From positions 1 through 8,525 of the forward strand of contig JAQWZS010000238.1 of NCBI GenBank assembly GCA_029253325.1: DNA of 8,525 nt, in the 5' to 3' direction. Below, in pieces: positions 1 to 7,221 of the stretch (position 1 is the stretch's first letter; each line of letters begins with the position of its first letter). Source of the DNA: Bacteroidia bacterium. Its GTDB lineage: Bacteria; Bacteroidota; Bacteroidia; NS11-12g; UBA9320. The notes below the pieces were generated by a model. The model was not told the DNA's origin and made no database searches. It saw only the letters and a list, made by a program, of their open reading frames with translations. Position numbers and translations under genes: made by a program.

Positions 1-1631
1 ATACACCTCGTGTGGTTATCGGTGACCGTAAATACACACCACAAGAAATTTCTGCTATTGTTCTTCAGAAAATGAAGAAAACAGCTGAAGATTATCTAGG
101 TACTTCAGTTGATAGAGCAGTAATTACAGTTCCTGCTTATTTTAACGATAGCCAGAGACAAGCTACCAAAGAAGCAGGAGAGATTGCAGGTTTGAAAGTA
201 GAACGTGTTGTAAACGAACCAACTGCTGCTGCATTGGCTTATGGTTTAGATAAAAAAGATGTAGACCAAAAAATTGCGGTTTATGATTTGGGAGGTGGAA
301 CTTTTGATATCTCTATCCTTGAACTAGGTGATGGTGTATTTGAAGTAAAATCAACCAATGGAGATACCCACTTGGGTGGAGATGATTTTGACCGAGTGAT
401 TATTGATTGGTTAGCCGAAGAATTCATGGCAGATGAGAATATGGACCTCAGAAAAGATCCAATGGCTCTTCAACGACTAAAAGAAGCTGCTGAAAAAGCT
501 AAGATTGAGCTATCTAGCTCCACTCAAACAGAAATTAATTTACCATACGTCACAGCTACAGATAGTGGTCCAAAACACTTAGTAAGATCATTCAGTAGAG
601 CAAAGTTCGAGCAACTTGCAGATGAGCTAATTCGAAGAAGCATGGAGCCATGTAAGCAAGCATTAAAAGATGCAGGTTATTCTCCATCAGATATCGATGA
701 AGTGATTTTAGTAGGAGGAAGTACGCGTATTCCAAGAATACAAGAAGAAGTTCAAAAGTTCTTCGGTAAAACACCATCAAAAGGAGTGAATCCTGATGAG
801 GTTGTTGCCATTGGTGCTGCAATCCAAGGAGGAGTATTGACAGGAGAAGTGAAAGATGTACTTCTTTTGGATGTAACTCCACTTTCTTTAGGTATTGAAA
901 CAATGGGAGGAGTATTTACTACACTAATAGAGTCTAATACAACTATTCCATCTAAAAAATCACAAGTTTTCTCGACTGCGGCAGATAATCAACCGAGCGT
1001 TGAGATTCACGTACTTCAGGGTGAGAGAAGTATGGCAAAAGACAACCGTACGATTGGGAAATTCCATTTAGACGGAATGCCACCTGCACCAAGAGGAGTG
1101 CCTCAAATTGAAGTAACTTTCGACATCGATGCTAATGGTATTTTGAATGTAAGTGCAAAAGATAAAGGTACTGGCAAAGAACAAAACATTCGAATTGAGG
1201 CGAGCTCTGGATTGAGTGAGGAAGAAATTGAAAAGATGAGAAAAGAAGCAGAGGCAAATGCTGATGCTGACAAAGCTGAAAAAGAAAAAATAGATAAATT
1301 GAATTCAGCAGATAACTTAGTTTTTTCTACTGAAAAGCAGTTATCCGAGTACGGAGATAAGATTCCTGAGGATAAAAAATCAGCGATTGAATCAGCTAAA
1401 GAAGAGCTCAAAAAAGCTCATACTGCTGGAGATTTAGAAGCAATAGATGCCCATATGGAAACCTTAAACAAGGCATGGGAAGCGGCATCTCAAGACATCT
1501 ATGCAGCCCAACAAGAAGCTGGTGCTGAGGGAGGAGCTGATGCTTCAGGTACAGGTTCTGCAGAAGAATCATCTTCAGCTGGAGAAGATGCTAAAGATGT
1601 AGAAGATGTTGATTTTGAAGAGGTTAAATAA
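1..1631 (+). CDS. dnaK: Chaperone DnaK (Hsp70), 5'-truncated by the window edge
   Basis: Cytoplasmic ATP-driven Hsp70 chaperone that works with DnaJ and GrpE in protein folding and heat-shock recovery. The frame is open from the first full codon at base 3, and 542 residues are present. Compared with E. coli DnaK, about 100 N-terminal residues, including the DLGTT phosphate loop, lie upstream of the window. The GTG at 12 is internal, not a start. Numbered from that GTG, the protein has VPAYFND (about 40-46), NEPTAAALAYGLDK (68-81), the second phosphate motif DLGGGTFDIS (92-101), and the actin-fold VILVGGSTRIP. These are followed by the conserved interdomain linker DVLLLDVTPLSLG, the substrate-binding beta domain (SQVFSTAADNQ, VLQGER, GILNVSAKDK), the helical lid, a disordered Ala/Gly/Ser/Glu tail, and the typical EEVK end. 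It has the full expected C-terminal length and no frameshift. Identification is essentially certain. Its promoter is outside the window. Confidence 0.98.
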   Translation, partial: TPRVVIGDRKYTPQEISAIVLQKMKKTAEDYLGTSVDRAVITVPAYFNDSQRQATKEAGEIAGLKVERVVNEPTAAALAYGLDKKDVDQKIAVYDLGGGTFDISILELGDGVFEVKSTNGDTHLGGDDFDRVIIDWLAEEFMADENMDLRKDPMALQRLKEAAEKAKIELSSSTQTEINLPYVTATDSGPKHLVRSFSRAKFEQLADELIRRSMEPCKQALKDAGYSPSDIDEVILVGGSTRIPRIQEEVQKFFGKTPSKGVNPDEVVAIGAAIQGGVLTGEVKDVLLLDVTPLSLGIETMGGVFTTLIESNTTIPSKKSQVFSTAADNQPSVEIHVLQGERSMAKDNRTIGKFHLDGMPPAPRGVPQIEVTFDIDANGILNVSAKDKGTGKEQNIRIEASSGLSEEEIEKMRKEAEANADADKAEKEKIDKLNSADNLVFSTEKQLSEYGDKIPEDKKSAIESAKEELKKAHTAGDLEAIDAHMETLNKAWEAASQDIYAAQQEAGAEGGADASGTGSAEESSSAGEDAKDVEDVDFEEVK

Positions 1632-1663
1632 CTCCTTCTAGTAGAATAACATAATTTAAATTC

Positions 1664-1697
1664 AGAGTCGTCCAATTATTGGACGACTCTTTTTTTT
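1664..1697 (+). terminator. Intrinsic terminator of dnaK
   Basis: A perfect 12-bp inverted repeat (AGAGTCGTCCAA at 1664-1675 against 1679-1690) with a 3-base TTA loop is followed at once by seven T residues (1691-1697). It lies 32 bases after the dnaK stop. This is a classic Rho-independent terminator and separates dnaK from the lectin gene. Confidence 0.93.
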
Positions 1698-1850
1698 GAT
1701 TCTTTTTTAATCTTTACAAAAAGATTACAAAGTGAACCATGGAATGATAATATAGTATGGCTTAACATTGTACTTGATTATGGCGAACAGATGACTATTT
1801 GAATGGTTTGAAAACGCTAACATTTATTTAATAACTTATTTAAAAACGAT

Positions 1851-1967
1851 ATGAAAAAATTATTACTCATTGTGGGTGTAGTATCTCTACACTTCTATTC
1901 TTTTGCTCAACAATGTGGGAATCCCAGCAGCATCCCTATACAGTTAATGGTACGAATTATGAATTAG
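1851..1967 (+). pseudogene. Out-of-frame N-terminus (signal peptide) of the lectin-like secreted protein
   Basis: The ATG at 1851 opens a 38-codon frame whose first 20 residues are an excellent Sec signal peptide: MKK, a hydrophobic core LLLIVGVVSL, then a YSFAQ end with likely cleavage near AQ. The A-Q-Q junction is typical of exported Bacteroidota proteins. The frame then stops at TAG 1965-1967. The large lectin/T9SS body lies in the frame of 1913, one base out of register. One extra base between about 1911 and 1930 would join the two; for example, a fourth C in the CCC at 1923-1925 or a fourth G at 1917-1919 would do so. I read this as the true start of the downstream gene, broken by a 1-base deletion or a base-call error, rather than as an independent peptide. 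The evidence for the split is direct; its cause is unknown. Confidence 0.75.
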
Positions 1968-3526
1968 TTCGAGAAAATCAAACATGGACACAAGCAGCTA
2001 CATGTGCCGCATCTCAAGGTGGTTTTTTGGCACACATAGAAAGTGTTGCTGAAAACACAGCTATTTTTAATGCATTATCGAATCCGGCTGCAGGCATTAC
2101 ATTGTCTCAGACTGTGGCACCTGATGGTGGGGGTGGTTCTTATATTTGGCTAGGAGGAAATGACCTTAGAACAGAGGGTACTTGGGTTTGGAATGGTGAT
2201 AATATAGGGCCATTTACTTCATTTTGGAATGGAATTTTTAGTGGATCATCCGTAGCAGGAAGTTATCAAAATTGGGGTATCGATAACAGTGGTGTACAAG
2301 CTGAACCAGATGATGCTGGAAACCAAGACGCATTAGGGTTAGCTCTTACTCAATGGCCAGTTAATTTCCCGTCTTTTTGGCTTGGTACTGCGGGACAGTG
2401 GAATGATGTAGATGCAAGTAATACGCTTTATTACCTCATTGAGTATAGCCCTTCTTGCAGCGAGACATCAAGTTCAATTACTGAATCAGCTTGTGGAAGT
2501 TATACTTCACCTAATAATAAACTTTGGACAACATCAGGCACATACAACGATACGATATCCAATGCAGCAGGGTGCGATAGTGTGATTACAATTAATTTGA
2601 CTATCAAACCAAATTCAAGTAGCCTTGAAACATTGTTTGTTTGTGACTCAATAGAATCTCCCAGTGGAGGCTTTTGGACAGAGTCAGGAACATATACTCA
2701 TACTATACCCAATGCTGTAGGTTGTGATAGTGTAATCGTTTACGAAGTTACTATAACAAAGTCTTCAGATTATAGTATTTCAGAATTAGCTTGTAATTCA
2801 TACATTTCCCCAAGTGGCAAGTTATGGACCTCTAGTGATACATACTTAGATACAATACCCAATGCCTCAGGGTGCGATAGTGTGATTACAATTGATTTGA
2901 CAATTTTGACAGAGACACAAGGTGTAATTACCGAATCGGTTTGTAATTCATACATTTCCCCAAGTGGAAAAGTATGGACTACATCAGGCACCTATTTAGA
3001 TACAATACTTAACTCAGCAGGATGCGACAGTATCATGACATTTAATTTGACGATTATAATGGTGGATAATCATGTAACCAAGAGCGAAGACACCTTGATT
3101 GCATCTTCTGGAGGTAGCTATCAATGGTTGGATTGTAAGAATAATCATTCAGTAATTAGTGGAGCCACTAGTCAACGATACGTTCCTAGCAAAGATGGGG
3201 AATATGCTGTGGAGGTGACCGAGTCAGGTTGTTTAGATACTTCAGATTGTATTTCAGTGGTTCTGTCTTCTGTTAATGACTTGAGTAATGAGACCGTTGT
3301 TATTTATCCTAATCCAACCAGTGATGTGATTCAAATCATAATGGAGAATGGTCAGTTAATAGGTGGAATATCTATGTATGATGTTTTAGGTAAGGAGTAT
3401 GAGGTGAAATTTACTAAGTCACAAAATAAGTATGAAGTAAATCTTAAGGAATTACCATCTGGGAACTATGTTTTAGTGATTGATACACAAGGGCATCAGA
3501 TAAGACGTCAAGTACAAAAGTTATAA
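1913..3526 (+). CDS. Secreted C-type lectin-like repeat protein with T9SS C-terminal sorting domain (frameshifted from its signal peptide)
   Basis: Probable surface or secreted adhesin; the ligand is unknown. Residues are numbered from the ATG at 1913. A C-type lectin-like domain spans about 8-178, with HPYTVNGTNYELV, CAASQGGFLAHIES, YIWLGGNDLRTEGTWVW, EPDD (131-134, at the EPN sugar/calcium motif position) and GQWNDVDASN. Four 50-residue repeats follow (187-386), each with SYxSPSGKxW, SGTYxDTI and AGCDSVIT-type motifs. Next is an Ig-like module (about 388-452, YQWLDC, YAVEVTESGC). The end, about 460-537 (VVIYPNPTSD, MYDVLGKE, LPSGNYVLVI, RRQVQKL), is a type A sorting domain for the type IX secretion system. 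T9SS cargo needs a Sec signal, but this frame has none: the signal peptide lies just upstream at 1851 in another frame. The ATG at 1913 is therefore unlikely to be the real start. The gene stands alone between two terminators. Confidence 0.85.
   Translation: MWESQQHPYTVNGTNYELVRENQTWTQAATCAASQGGFLAHIESVAENTAIFNALSNPAAGITLSQTVAPDGGGGSYIWLGGNDLRTEGTWVWNGDNIGPFTSFWNGIFSGSSVAGSYQNWGIDNSGVQAEPDDAGNQDALGLALTQWPVNFPSFWLGTAGQWNDVDASNTLYYLIEYSPSCSETSSSITESACGSYTSPNNKLWTTSGTYNDTISNAAGCDSVITINLTIKPNSSSLETLFVCDSIESPSGGFWTESGTYTHTIPNAVGCDSVIVYEVTITKSSDYSISELACNSYISPSGKLWTSSDTYLDTIPNASGCDSVITIDLTILTETQGVITESVCNSYISPSGKVWTTSGTYLDTILNSAGCDSIMTFNLTIIMVDNHVTKSEDTLIASSGGSYQWLDCKNNHSVISGATSQRYVPSKDGEYAVEVTESGCLDTSDCISVVLSSVNDLSNETVVIYPNPTSDVIQIIMENGQLIGGISMYDVLGKEYEVKFTKSQNKYEVNLKELPSGNYVLVIDTQGHQIRRQVQKL
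2471..3070 (+). repeat. Four in-frame 150-bp tandem repeats (50-residue units)
   Basis: Units lie at 2471-2620, 2621-2770, 2771-2920 and 2921-3070. The Cys-Asp-Ser motif recurs at residues 221, 271, 321 and 371 of the lectin-like protein, so the period is exactly 50 residues with no indels. Each unit has two cysteines, one in a (A/V)CxS-type position and one in GCDS. DNA identity is locally very high: 2791-2817 equals 2941-2967 (27 bases, 150 apart), and 2568-2593 equals 2868-2893 (26 bases, 300 apart). The second unit is more diverged. The pattern fits duplication followed by recombination or gene conversion between units. Confidence 0.92.
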
Positions 3527-3549
3527 TTAGTAATTTTTAAATAATAAAG

Positions 3550-3584
3550 AGGAGCCTGTGAATTTCATGGGCTCCTTTTTTTTT
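3550..3584 (+). terminator. Intrinsic terminator of the lectin-like gene
   Basis: The stem 3550-3560 pairs with 3566-3576 (core AGGAGCC/GGCTCCT, with two G-T wobbles near the apex) around an AATTT loop. A run of nine T residues follows (3576-3584). It lies 24 bases after the stop codon of the lectin-like gene and isolates it from the pnt operon. Confidence 0.9.
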
Positions 3585-3644
3585 CATAAGAGATATTGAT
3601 TTTAGTATATTTTAAGTTGATAAGTTATCTAAGTTCTTAATTAT

Positions 3645-3652
3645 TAATTTTG
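3645..3652 (+). promoter_or_regulatory. Candidate Bacteroidota -7 promoter element of the pnt operon
   Basis: TAATTTTG matches the TAnnTTTG -7 consensus of Bacteroidota housekeeping promoters exactly. It lies 62 bases before the pntAA start codon, in the only gap between the terminator at 3584 and the gene. No TTG is seen at the usual spacing upstream for a -33 box, so the call is weak. Confidence 0.35.
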
Positions 3653-3713
3653 CGTGATATATTTTCTCATAAAGAGGACTTATCCTATTTTTACACCCTA
3701 AATAATTATTCTT

Positions 3714-4802
3714 TTGAAACTATCGATATTAAGAGAAACAGATGACGGAGAGACTCGCGTGGCAGTAGTGCCTAAGTCTGTCCAAAAATTGATCAAGTTA
3801 GGCTTTGAGGTAAGCATTGAAACCAATGCTGGACAGCATGCTGCTTTTACAGATGATGAGTACAAAAAGTTTGGAGCTACAATTGCCAAAACATCGAAGG
3901 ATGCCATTGTGAACTCGGATGTTATTGTAAAAATTAATCCGCCATCAAAAAATGATTTAAAACATTTAAAAAAGGGTCAAATTTGGTTATCACAATTATT
4001 CCATCGACTGAATGAAGATTTGATGGTAGAGCTCAAAGAAAAAGGTTTATCAGCTCTTAGTCTAGATGCGATGCCTCGAATAAGTCGTGCACAGAGCATG
4101 GATGTGCTCAGTTCTCAGAGTAATTTGTCTGGATACAAAGCAGTAATTTGTGGAGCAGACAATGCGGGCAAAATATTTCCAATGCTAATGACAGCAGCTG
4201 GCACGATCACACCCAGTAAAGTATTAATATTTGGTGTAGGTGTAGCTGGTCTCCAAGCAATTGCAACTGCCAAAAGACTTGGAGCTATTGTGGAGGCAAC
4301 GGATGTGAGGTTAGAATGTAAAGAACAAACAGAGTCGTTGGGAGCCAAATTTTTGATAGTCGAAGATGACGGAGTAAAAGTAGAAGGAGGATACGCACAA
4401 GAAGTATCAGAAGATTACCTTGCCAAGCAAAAAGAAGTTGTCAATAAGTCACTTTCACAAGCAGATATTGTTATTACAACTGCTTTGGTACAAGGAGCAA
4501 AAGCTCCGGTTCTAATTAGTAAAGAACAAATTGAAATGATGAAAAATGGCTCTGTTATTGTTGATATGGCAGTAGCTAAGGGAGGTAATACCGCACTTAG
4601 TAAGCCAGATGAAGTTGTTCATCACCAAGGTGTAAAAATTGTAGGAGTGAGTAATTTCCCCGCTCAATTACCCACCAATGCAAGTGAACTACTCAGTAGA
4701 AATATTGATACATTTTTAGCCCATTTAGTTGAAGAGGGTAAATTCAAGTGGGATATGGAGGATGAGATTACTAAAGAAACACTTGTAGTGAACAATATTT
4801 AA
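3714..4802 (+). CDS. pntAA: NAD(P)+ transhydrogenase subunit alpha part 1 (dI, NAD(H)-binding)
   Basis: Peripheral cytoplasmic domain I of the proton-translocating transhydrogenase; it binds NAD(H) and exchanges hydride with NADP(H) on PntB. The 362 residues align with the Rhodospirillum rubrum-type separate alpha-1 subunit rather than the fused E. coli PntA. Visible motifs are the N-terminal LRETDDGETRVAVVPKSV, the signature PRISRAQSMDVLSSQSNLSGY (121-141; R122, Q127, D130 and S133 match the R. rubrum R127/Q132/D135/S138 nucleotide-site residues), the Rossmann GVGVAG (174-179), the acidic D197 in ATDVR that should hold the adenosine ribose of NAD, the mobile-loop region near TTALVQGAKAPVLI, and GSVIVDMAVAKGGN. 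There is no membrane segment, as expected for this split form. The TTG at 3714 is the only usual start codon after the in-frame stop at 3699-3701. It is the first gene of a five-gene run. Confidence 0.95.
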   Translation: MKLSILRETDDGETRVAVVPKSVQKLIKLGFEVSIETNAGQHAAFTDDEYKKFGATIAKTSKDAIVNSDVIVKINPPSKNDLKHLKKGQIWLSQLFHRLNEDLMVELKEKGLSALSLDAMPRISRAQSMDVLSSQSNLSGYKAVICGADNAGKIFPMLMTAAGTITPSKVLIFGVGVAGLQAIATAKRLGAIVEATDVRLECKEQTESLGAKFLIVEDDGVKVEGGYAQEVSEDYLAKQKEVVNKSLSQADIVITTALVQGAKAPVLISKEQIEMMKNGSVIVDMAVAKGGNTALSKPDEVVHHQGVKIVGVSNFPAQLPTNASELLSRNIDTFLAHLVEEGKFKWDMEDEITKETLVVNNI

Positions 4803-4821
4803 TTAAAAAAGAACTTATATA

Positions 4822-5130
4822 ATGAATGAAATAATAGAGTTTTTCACCCAAAACAAAGACATGATTTTTATTGTGGTCTTGATGGTTTTTGTAGGTGTAG
4901 AGGTTATCGGAAAAGTACCCGCAGTCTTGCACACACCACTCATGTCGGGAGCAAATGCAATTCACGGAGTTGTGGTAGTTGGAGCAATTATCGTTATGCT
5001 CAATTCAGAACCAACAAACTATGTTGCTATGGTACTTGGTTTTATTGCTGTTTTTCTAGGGACATTGAATGTTGTTGGTGGGTTTGTTGTGACAGATAGA
5101 ATGTTAGAAATGTTTAAAAAGAAGAAATAA
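4822..5130 (+). CDS. pntAB: NAD(P)+ transhydrogenase subunit alpha part 2 (membrane dII segment)
   Basis: Small inner-membrane subunit that, together with the PntB membrane part, forms the proton channel of the transhydrogenase. Its 102 residues fit the separate alpha-2 subunit. Three hydrophobic helices lie at about 14-33, 46-61 and 67-90, with a Lys-rich cytoplasmic end. The family block VGVEVIGKVPAVLHTPLMSGANAIHGVVVVGA (24-55) is clear. H48 in NAIHG is at the position where E. coli PntA has Ser (NAISG) and Thermus thermophilus has the proposed channel histidine. The ATG at 4822 lies 19 bases after pntAA, and the stop overlaps the pntB start by one base (TAATG), so translation is probably coupled. 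Confidence 0.95.
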   Translation: MNEIIEFFTQNKDMIFIVVLMVFVGVEVIGKVPAVLHTPLMSGANAIHGVVVVGAIIVMLNSEPTNYVAMVLGFIAVFLGTLNVVGGFVVTDRMLEMFKKKK

Positions 5131-6518
5131 TGAATTTAGACATCATACATATCATCTATTTATTTGGATCAGTCACCTTCATTTTGGGACTAAAAATGTT
5201 GAGTAATCCCAAAACCGCAAGGAATGGTAATATCTTAGCTGCTGCAGGAATGGTTGTTGCCATATTAGGCACAATATTTCTTCATGAAGGCGAAGTCAAT
5301 TTATTAATTTACGGTTTAATTTTTGGAGCAATTGGATTAGGTACCGTGGTAGGCTGGTTAACAGCCAAGCGTGTTCAAATGACCAAAATGCCCGAACTGG
5401 TATCATTATTCAATGGTATGGGAGGTGCTTGTGCTGCACTTATTGGACTAGTAGAATTTCACCATAATTTAGATAGTCCAACCAATATTGCTATTATTCT
5501 AGCCGGTATGGTTATTGGGTCAGTTTCTTTTAGTGGAAGTATAATCGCTTGGGCTAAATTGAATGGAAGTCTGAAAAATGCAATTCGATTACCAAAATAC
5601 AATATCCTTAACACACTTATCCTAATAGGATTATTTGCTTATTCAGCTTTTATTGTTTGGTCTGGTACTCATAATGAGACTCACTTGTACGGGCTTTTTA
5701 CAGCTGCTATACTTTACGGGATTCTTTTTGTTATTCCGATTGGTGGAGCAGATATGCCAGTTGTTATTTCATTATTAAATTCATTTACTGGTTTGGCAGC
5801 CGCGTTTGGTGGATTCTTATATGGAAACCAAGTAATGCTTACAGGAGGTATTCTTGTGGGCAGTGCAGGAACATTGCTCACGCTTGTTATGTGTGAGGCT
5901 ATGAACAGACCATTGTTCAATGTAATATTTGGTGCTTTTGGTGAGGGAGAAGCTCATCAATCATCAGGTGACGGTTCTCAAGGTACAGTTAAAGAAGTTG
6001 GTCCAAGTGACCTTGCTGTTCAAATGAATTATAGCAACAAAATATTGATTGTTCCCGGATATGGTTTGGCGGTTGCTCAAGCACAACATGTTATCAAAGA
6101 ATTAGAGCAGTTGCTTGAAGACCGTGGTGTTGAAGTGGCATATGCAATTCATCCTGTGGCAGGAAGAATGCCAGGACATATGAATGTATTGCTCGCTGAG
6201 AGTAATGTCGATTATGACAAACTTAAGGAGATGGAGGATGTGAATCCTGAATTTTCTCAAACAGATTTAGTACTTGTAGTTGGTGCTAATGATGTTGTGA
6301 ATCCAGCAGCTAAGACAGACCCTACGAGTCCTATATTTGGTATGCCAATCCTCGAAGTTGAAAATGCCAAACATGTTGTGGTAAATAAGCGAAGTATGAA
6401 TGCTGGTTATGCAGGCATACAAAATGAGTTATTCTTTAGAGATAAGACAAGCATGCTATTTGGGGATGCTAAAAAAGTACTTACAGAATTAGTCAGCGAA
6501 TTGAAGGCATTGGACTAG
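5130..6518 (+). CDS. pntB: NAD(P)+ transhydrogenase subunit beta (dII membrane channel plus dIII NADP(H)-binding domain)
   Basis: Inner-membrane beta subunit that completes the enzyme NADH + NADP+ + H+(out) giving NAD+ + NADPH + H+(in). It is full length, 462 residues, the same as E. coli PntB. Residues 1-260 are hydrophobic with about eight or nine helices, including MPELVSLFNGMGGA (87-100), GGADMPVVISLLNSFTG (205-221; D208 and N217 match E. coli channel residues D213/N222) and VGSAGT (243-248). A hydrophilic linker at 270-292 leads to dIII, with the NADP-binding GYGLAVAQAQ (310-319), VAGRMPGHMN (343-352), GANDVVNPAA (385-394) and KRSMNAGYAG (420-429). The E. coli channel residue His91 is replaced by Asn95 here, paired with a histidine in PntAB. 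The ATG at 5130 overlaps the pntAB stop by one base. Confidence 0.96.
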   Translation: MNLDIIHIIYLFGSVTFILGLKMLSNPKTARNGNILAAAGMVVAILGTIFLHEGEVNLLIYGLIFGAIGLGTVVGWLTAKRVQMTKMPELVSLFNGMGGACAALIGLVEFHHNLDSPTNIAIILAGMVIGSVSFSGSIIAWAKLNGSLKNAIRLPKYNILNTLILIGLFAYSAFIVWSGTHNETHLYGLFTAAILYGILFVIPIGGADMPVVISLLNSFTGLAAAFGGFLYGNQVMLTGGILVGSAGTLLTLVMCEAMNRPLFNVIFGAFGEGEAHQSSGDGSQGTVKEVGPSDLAVQMNYSNKILIVPGYGLAVAQAQHVIKELEQLLEDRGVEVAYAIHPVAGRMPGHMNVLLAESNVDYDKLKEMEDVNPEFSQTDLVLVVGANDVVNPAAKTDPTSPIFGMPILEVENAKHVVVNKRSMNAGYAGIQNELFFRDKTSMLFGDAKKVLTELVSELKALD

Positions 6519-6528
6519 AAATTTTTAT

Positions 6529-7221
6529 GTGTCAGCCTTGAATAATCTATATTATACCGTAAATGTTAATGGGGAGTGTTTAACGCTTGAAGAACAAGAG
6601 GCTATTCATTGCTCATTAGTATTAAGGAAAAAAGTAGGCGAGATCATTCGAGTAATTGATGGTCACGGAAACTTGTATAAATGCGGTATTGATAAGATGA
6701 ATAAGCGGAGTGTGCAATGTACCATCCTAGATTCAGAATTTTATGAAAAATCAGAAAACATAACCATTGCAATAGCTCCAACAAAAAATAGGGATAGACT
6801 GGAATGGATGATTGAGAAATTAGTTGAAATTGGTTCGGACAAAATTGTACTAATGAATACATCTAATACTGAACGTACAAGAACCAATATAGATAGACTC
6901 GAGAAGAAAATTATTTCGGCCGTAAAGCAGAGTTTACATTTTTATGTACCAAAGGTTTTAGAAATGGATTTTATGGATGTAATTAAATTAGATTTTCAAT
7001 CCAAGTTTATTGCTCATTGTTATGATGATTTTTCGAAAGATCATGGTTCTTCAAATAGTTCCTCAAACCAATTAATTTTAATTGGTCCTGAGGGTGACTT
7101 TTCACGAGATGAAGTTCAAGAGGCTTTTAATCACGATTTTAAAGGTTTAGATCTTGGAAATTTTAGATTACGAACGGAAACCGCAGCTATAGTTGCACTG
7201 TCAAGGTTTCAACAAATATGA
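6529..7221 (+). CDS. rsmE: 16S rRNA (uracil(1498)-N(3))-methyltransferase
   Basis: Cytoplasmic SPOUT-fold enzyme that uses S-adenosylmethionine to methylate N3 of U1498 in helix 44 of 16S rRNA. It has 230 residues, normal for the family. An N-terminal PUA-like part carries HCSLVLRKKVGEIIRVIDGHGNLY (27-50). The central KNRDRLEWMIEKLVEIGSDKIVLM and TERTR (114-118) match the family's K-x-x-R-x-E and seRs motifs. The C-terminal knot holds LILIGPEGDFSRDE (182-195) and LGNFRLRTETAAIVALSRFQ (209-228), the SAM-binding signature. The usual GPEGGFS reads GPEGDFS here. The start is GTG at 6529; a TTG at 6538 is the alternative, while the ATG at 6527 is in another frame and stops at once. It lies 10 bases after pntB and overlaps the next gene by 4 bases, so it is probably cotranscribed with pnt. 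Confidence 0.95.
   Translation: MSALNNLYYTVNVNGECLTLEEQEAIHCSLVLRKKVGEIIRVIDGHGNLYKCGIDKMNKRSVQCTILDSEFYEKSENITIAIAPTKNRDRLEWMIEKLVEIGSDKIVLMNTSNTERTRTNIDRLEKKIISAVKQSLHFYVPKVLEMDFMDVIKLDFQSKFIAHCYDDFSKDHGSSNSSSNQLILIGPEGDFSRDEVQEAFNHDFKGLDLGNFRLRTETAAIVALSRFQQI

Noticed and set aside
592..1411. Open minus-strand frames of about 100 codons opposite dnaK
   Set aside because: They lie wholly antisense to an unmistakable, strongly conserved dnaK, show no recognisable domains, and have leucine- or serine-rich compositions expected from reversed dnaK codons.
1709..1726. 7-bp inverted repeat AATCTTT/AAAGATT with an ACAA loop upstream of the lectin-like gene
   Set aside because: It is short and purely AT-rich in an AT-rich spacer, has no T-run after it and lies just after a strong terminator; it is not distinguishable from chance.
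1698..1850. Promoter search before the lectin-like gene
   Set aside because: No exact TAnnTTTG with a suitably spaced upstream TTG was found; TATTTG at 1796-1801 is too short a match to call.
1854..1859. A6 tract as a slippage site that would join the ATG at 1851 to the lectin frame
   Set aside because: A slip here would open the full frame, but the encoded N-terminus (Ile-Ile-Thr-His-Cys-Gly-Cys...) is a much poorer signal peptide than the frame-0 one that continues to FAQ, so the shift most likely lies after base 1910.
2471..3070. Regular repeats as a possible CRISPR array
   Set aside because: The repeats are in-frame 150-bp protein-coding units with diverged copies, and there are no short identical repeats separated by unique spacers.
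6527..6541. ATG at 6527 as the rsmE start
   Set aside because: It is in another frame and reaches a TGA after four codons; the rsmE frame needs the GTG at 6529 or the TTG at 6538.
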